From assembly GCF_035515275.1 (NCBI RefSeq), contig NZ_DATJBQ010000127.1, forward strand, positions 1-41,208: DNA of 41,208 nt, written 5' to 3'. Of this stretch, positions 38,827-41,208 are shown piece after piece (positions within the stretch are counted from its first letter, which is position 1; every line of letters begins with the position of its first letter). Source of the DNA: Pusillimonas sp035515275. GTDB taxonomy: Bacteria; Pseudomonadota; Gammaproteobacteria; Burkholderiales; Burkholderiaceae_B. A program made the position numbers and the translations under genes. The notes under the pieces were generated by a model. The model had not been told where the DNA came from. It was given only the letters and a program-made list of their open reading frames with translations, and searched no databases.

Positions 38827-38858
38827 AAACGGCCGGCTCCTTTTGGGGTCGGCCGTTT
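38827..38858 (+). terminator. Strong terminator after bfr
   Basis: AAACGGCCG (38827-38835) pairs with CGGCCGTTT (38850-38858). The stem continues inward with GU and GC pairs to a TTTT loop, giving about 14 pairs. The T-rich 3' arm runs into GAGTTT. Confidence 0.75.
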
Positions 38859-38986
38859 GAGTTTGCGCCCCATGAGCCTCAAACGTGAGCCGTCGGTGGT
38901 GGGGCTGTCTGGGACGGGCGTTGGAGGGCGCTGCCTCAAACCGCCCGGCCCAGACAGCCCCGCCGCCGACGGCGTTTAAAAACTCA
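38857..38986. repeat. Nested inverted-repeat element 3
   Basis: The arms 38890-38913 and 38949-38972 are complementary over 24 bases, with two positions that would be G-U in RNA. Outer extensions are AAACG/CGTTT (38881-38885, 38973-38977) and TTGAGTTT/AAACTCAA at the ends; inner ones are GGGCG/CGCCC (38916-38920, 38942-38946) and GAGG/CCTC. The left arm from 38899 reads GTGGGGC then, 15 bases on, GGGCG, the same plan as elements 1 and 2. It lies just after the bfr terminator, in the 295-bp gap before 39099, which holds no gene I can support. Confidence 0.75.
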
Positions 38987-39098
38987 AAAAACGCGCACGA
39001 GTCACGTCGGCCTAAGCTCGGGCAGGGCCTGCCTGCCGGAGCGGCGGCGATTTTCGCCTAAAAAACCAGAATCGTCTGCAAACGCACAGCTAAAAACC

Positions 39099-39761
39099 TT
39101 AAAAGTTCCGAGCCGGACAATCGGCCACGCGCCCCCAGGCGTTGTTGGGTGTGCAGTACTTGTTGCGCGCCGCCCAGGCACAGCTGGGCCGATCAAAGAA
39201 GCTTTCTGCATCGCAAGCTTGCAGGTCCTGGCGCAATCGGGCTTGCCAAGCGTTGTTGTTGGCGCCGCCCACAGGCGCTGACGCCACTTGCGGAACAGGC
39301 ATTTGCGGCGCTTCGATGGGCTGCAGGGGTCCGCCGCCCGAGTTGCCCTGGCCGCCTTGATTCAAGGTGCCCATCAGGTCGCCCACGTCGGCGATGCCTG
39401 TTAGCTTGTTTGAGCCGCCGGCGGCTATTTGTTGTGCCTCGACCAGGGTAATGGACGTGGTCGAGACGGCGATGACCTGATTCGACTTGGTTTCGTCCAG
39501 CGACGACTCAGGTATTTGCCAGGCGATCTGGGGTGGGTCCTCGGGTATGGCCAGGCGGCCGTCAAGCAAGGGCTGCGGCGGCTCGGCCGTGTAGGGCCTG
39601 CCGTCGGCATCGAGTACGGGCACGGCCACTAGCGGCGCGTGGTGCGCGGTGGTGGTGGCAACCGGCCCATGCGCAACCAGCCACTCACCCAGCCGCAACC
39701 CGCCCCAAACGGAGGCGCCTGCGGCCAGTATCAGGATTGCAAAAATTAAACGCCAAGACAT
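39099..39761 (-). CDS. Exported protein with C-terminal four-Cys motif, function unknown
   Basis: 220 residues. MSWRLIFAILILAAGASVWGG is a signal anchor or signal peptide. The middle is low-complexity, rich in Pro, Gly and Ala, with GGQGNSGGGPLQPIEAPQMP near 145. The last 50 residues hold WQARLRQDLQACDAESFF, then CAWAARNKYC and WGRVADC: four Cys with fixed aromatic and basic residues, a compact motif I have seen in other betaproteobacterial hypothetical proteins. It probably forms two disulfides in the periplasm, where DsbA acts. It is followed by prfC upstream on the same strand with a 75-bp gap. No function can be stated. Confidence 0.75.
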   Translation of the reverse strand: MSWRLIFAILILAAGASVWGGLRLGEWLVAHGPVATTTAHHAPLVAVPVLDADGRPYTAEPPQPLLDGRLAIPEDPPQIAWQIPESSLDETKSNQVIAVSTTSITLVEAQQIAAGGSNKLTGIADVGDLMGTLNQGGQGNSGGGPLQPIEAPQMPVPQVASAPVGGANNNAWQARLRQDLQACDAESFFDRPSCAWAARNKYCTPNNAWGRVADCPARNF

Positions 39762-39836
39762 TACGGTCCTTCCGTGGTGCTTTACTGGTCAAGTATAGAA
39801 CGATAGCGGGACGTCCCCACGAGGGATGTAAGCGAG

Positions 39837-41208
39837 TTATGCGAAGACCTGGCCGCTATGTTCGCGCATGTCATGGAACTTGATCGCGGGGTACAGCTCT
39901 TGGGCGACACGCAGTTGGGCGGGCGAGCCGGCCAAAAAAGCCACGGCATCGACCACGTCGTAGGCGATGTTGGCCGAGTTGGCTTGCATGAACTTGCGCA
40001 GCTCTTTGGGGTCGTCCGCGGTGATCCAGCGTGCCATGTTGTAGCGCGTGGGCATCATTCGGGCCTCAACACCGTATTCCGTCTTAAGGCGATGGGCCAC
40101 CACTTCAAACTGAAGTTGGCCGACGGCACCCAATAAAAGTGCGCCGCCCGCAGCTTCCGGGCGAAACACCTGAATGGCCCCCTCTTCGCCCAACTGGGTC
40201 AGGCCGGTACGCAACTGCTTGATTCGCAGGGGGTCTTTGACTTCCACCGCCTGGAAAAGCTCGGGTGCGAAAAACGGCAGACCGGTAAATTGCAGGCTTT
40301 CACCTTCCGTCAGCGCATCGCCCAGATGTAATACGCCGTGGTTGGGTATGCCGATGACATCGCCGGCGTAGGCTTCGTCGACCAGTTCGCGGCGTTGCGA
40401 CAAGAACGACACGACGTTGTTGGGCCGAATTTCCTTTCCGGTACGAACCACCTTAAGTCGCATGCCCCGCTGGAACTTGCCCGAGCTGACACGCACGAAA
40501 GCGACCCGGTCGCGATGGGCGGGATCCATATTGGCCTGCACCTTGAAGACGACGCCGCTGAACTTGCTTTCTTCGGGGCGCACCTCGCGTTGCAGCGCCT
40601 GGCGCGCACCGGGAGGCGGCGCGAAATCGACCAGGGCGTCCAGCACCTCTTGGACGCCGAAGTTATTGATGGCGGATCCGAAAAAGACCGGCGTTTGTTT
40701 GCCTTCGAGAAAGGCCTGATGGTCGAACTGCGGCGAGGCCTCCTGGATGAGCTCAATCTCTTCGGCGGCCTTGGTAAAGGCGTCGCCAAAGCGGCGGGCA
40801 ATTTCCGGATTGTCGATACCGTCGATGATTTCGTCATCGCCGGCCCGGCGCTCTTGGCCCGCCTTGAAAACACGCATGCGGTTGAGGCGCAAGTCGAACA
40901 CGCCACCGAACGATCGGCCCATGCCCACCGGCCACGACAGCGGGACGGTGTCCATGCCAAGGTGCGATTCGATCTCGGAAAGCAGGTTCAGCGGCTCTTG
41001 AACTTCGCGGTCCAGCTTGTTGACGAAGGTGATGATGGGGGTGTTGCGGGCCCGGCATACTTGAAGCAGGCGTATCGTCTGCGGCTCGACACCGTTGGCG
41101 GCGTCCAGCACCATCAATGCGGCGTCCACGGCTGTCAGCACCCGGTAGGTGTCTTCCGAAAAGTCCTGGTGGCCGGGGGTGTCAAGCAGGTTGATCACAC
41201 AATCGCGG
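39837..41208 (-). CDS. prfC: Peptide chain release factor 3, N-terminus outside the window
   Basis: Partial: about 457 residues to the stop at 39837; the frame stays open to the window edge at 41208, so about 75 N-terminal residues (including the P-loop) are missing. RF3 is a GTPase that removes RF1 and RF2 from the ribosome after termination. The G3 motif is LLDTPGHQDFSEDTYR at the edge and G4 is FVNKLDRE. RF3-specific stretches include LSWPVGMGRSFGGVFDL and the domain III region LPFFAPELFQAVEVKDPL. ALIGN-free reading shows no frameshift. The final GQVFA end matches family C-termini in Burkholderiales. Confidence 0.95.
   Translation of the reverse strand, partial: RDCVINLLDTPGHQDFSEDTYRVLTAVDAALMVLDAANGVEPQTIRLLQVCRARNTPIITFVNKLDREVQEPLNLLSEIESHLGMDTVPLSWPVGMGRSFGGVFDLRLNRMRVFKAGQERRAGDDEIIDGIDNPEIARRFGDAFTKAAEEIELIQEASPQFDHQAFLEGKQTPVFFGSAINNFGVQEVLDALVDFAPPPGARQALQREVRPEESKFSGVVFKVQANMDPAHRDRVAFVRVSSGKFQRGMRLKVVRTGKEIRPNNVVSFLSQRRELVDEAYAGDVIGIPNHGVLHLGDALTEGESLQFTGLPFFAPELFQAVEVKDPLRIKQLRTGLTQLGEEGAIQVFRPEAAGGALLLGAVGQLQFEVVAHRLKTEYGVEARMMPTRYNMARWITADDPKELRKFMQANSANIAYDVVDAVAFLAGSPAQLRVAQELYPAIKFHDMREHSGQVFA

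Overview
The window is GC-rich DNA that looks like a betaproteobacterial chromosome, most likely Burkholderiales/Alcaligenaceae (Bordetella/Pusillimonas-like). I infer this from protein style and neighbourhoods such as argS-SPOR-dsbA, malate synthase G, smg/topB and bfd-bfr. No rRNA or tRNA gene, CRISPR array, transposase or phage gene was seen. Coding density is high, with 34 protein genes and a leader peptide. The genes at both edges are cut.

Layout: (1) 1-5534, + strand: the end of a molybdenum hydroxylase large subunit, its FAD subunit, and a [2Fe-2S] subunit fused to a CoxG-like domain. A complete NMT1/SsuA-type ABC importer follows in overlapping genes. The substrate is unknown. (2) 5613-10027, +: TRAP permeases DctQ and DctM without a binding protein, an EamA exporter and a class III aminotransferase. 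(3) 10138-14293: malate synthase G (-), then pterin-4a-carbinolamine dehydratase and AMP nucleosidase (+). (4) 14321-19018, -: smg, gluQ, topB with a histone-H1-like Lys/Ala tail, and 8 bp after topB a SET-domain protein methyltransferase with a post-SET zinc site. (5) 19234-22288, -: isocitrate dehydrogenase kinase/phosphatase (aceK), then a thiolase. (6) 22411-26176: a metallo-beta-lactamase-fold hydrolase, a 745-bp repeat-filled gap, a LysE exporter and cystathionine beta-lyase. (7) 26236-33186, -: a large Sec-exported RHS protein ending in a DUF2235/Tle1-like lipase domain, then argS, a SPOR protein and dsbA. (8) 33281-37638: a DUF1840 protein, leuA behind a leader peptide with an attenuator-like terminator, a two-helix membrane protein and rpoN. 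(9) 37725-41208: bfd, bacterioferritin, a secreted Cys-motif protein and the C-terminal part of prfC.

The main leads are: the topB-SET pair, in which a lysine methyltransferase sits beside a lysine-rich histone-like tail; the RHS-lipase with no visible immunity gene; a leuA attenuator with a leader peptide carrying clustered Leu codons; and three nested palindromic intergenic elements that share a GTGGGGC...GGGCG arm architecture, one of them running into a 41-bp tandem repeat. Functions were assigned by reading motifs and family resemblance only; no database search was possible.
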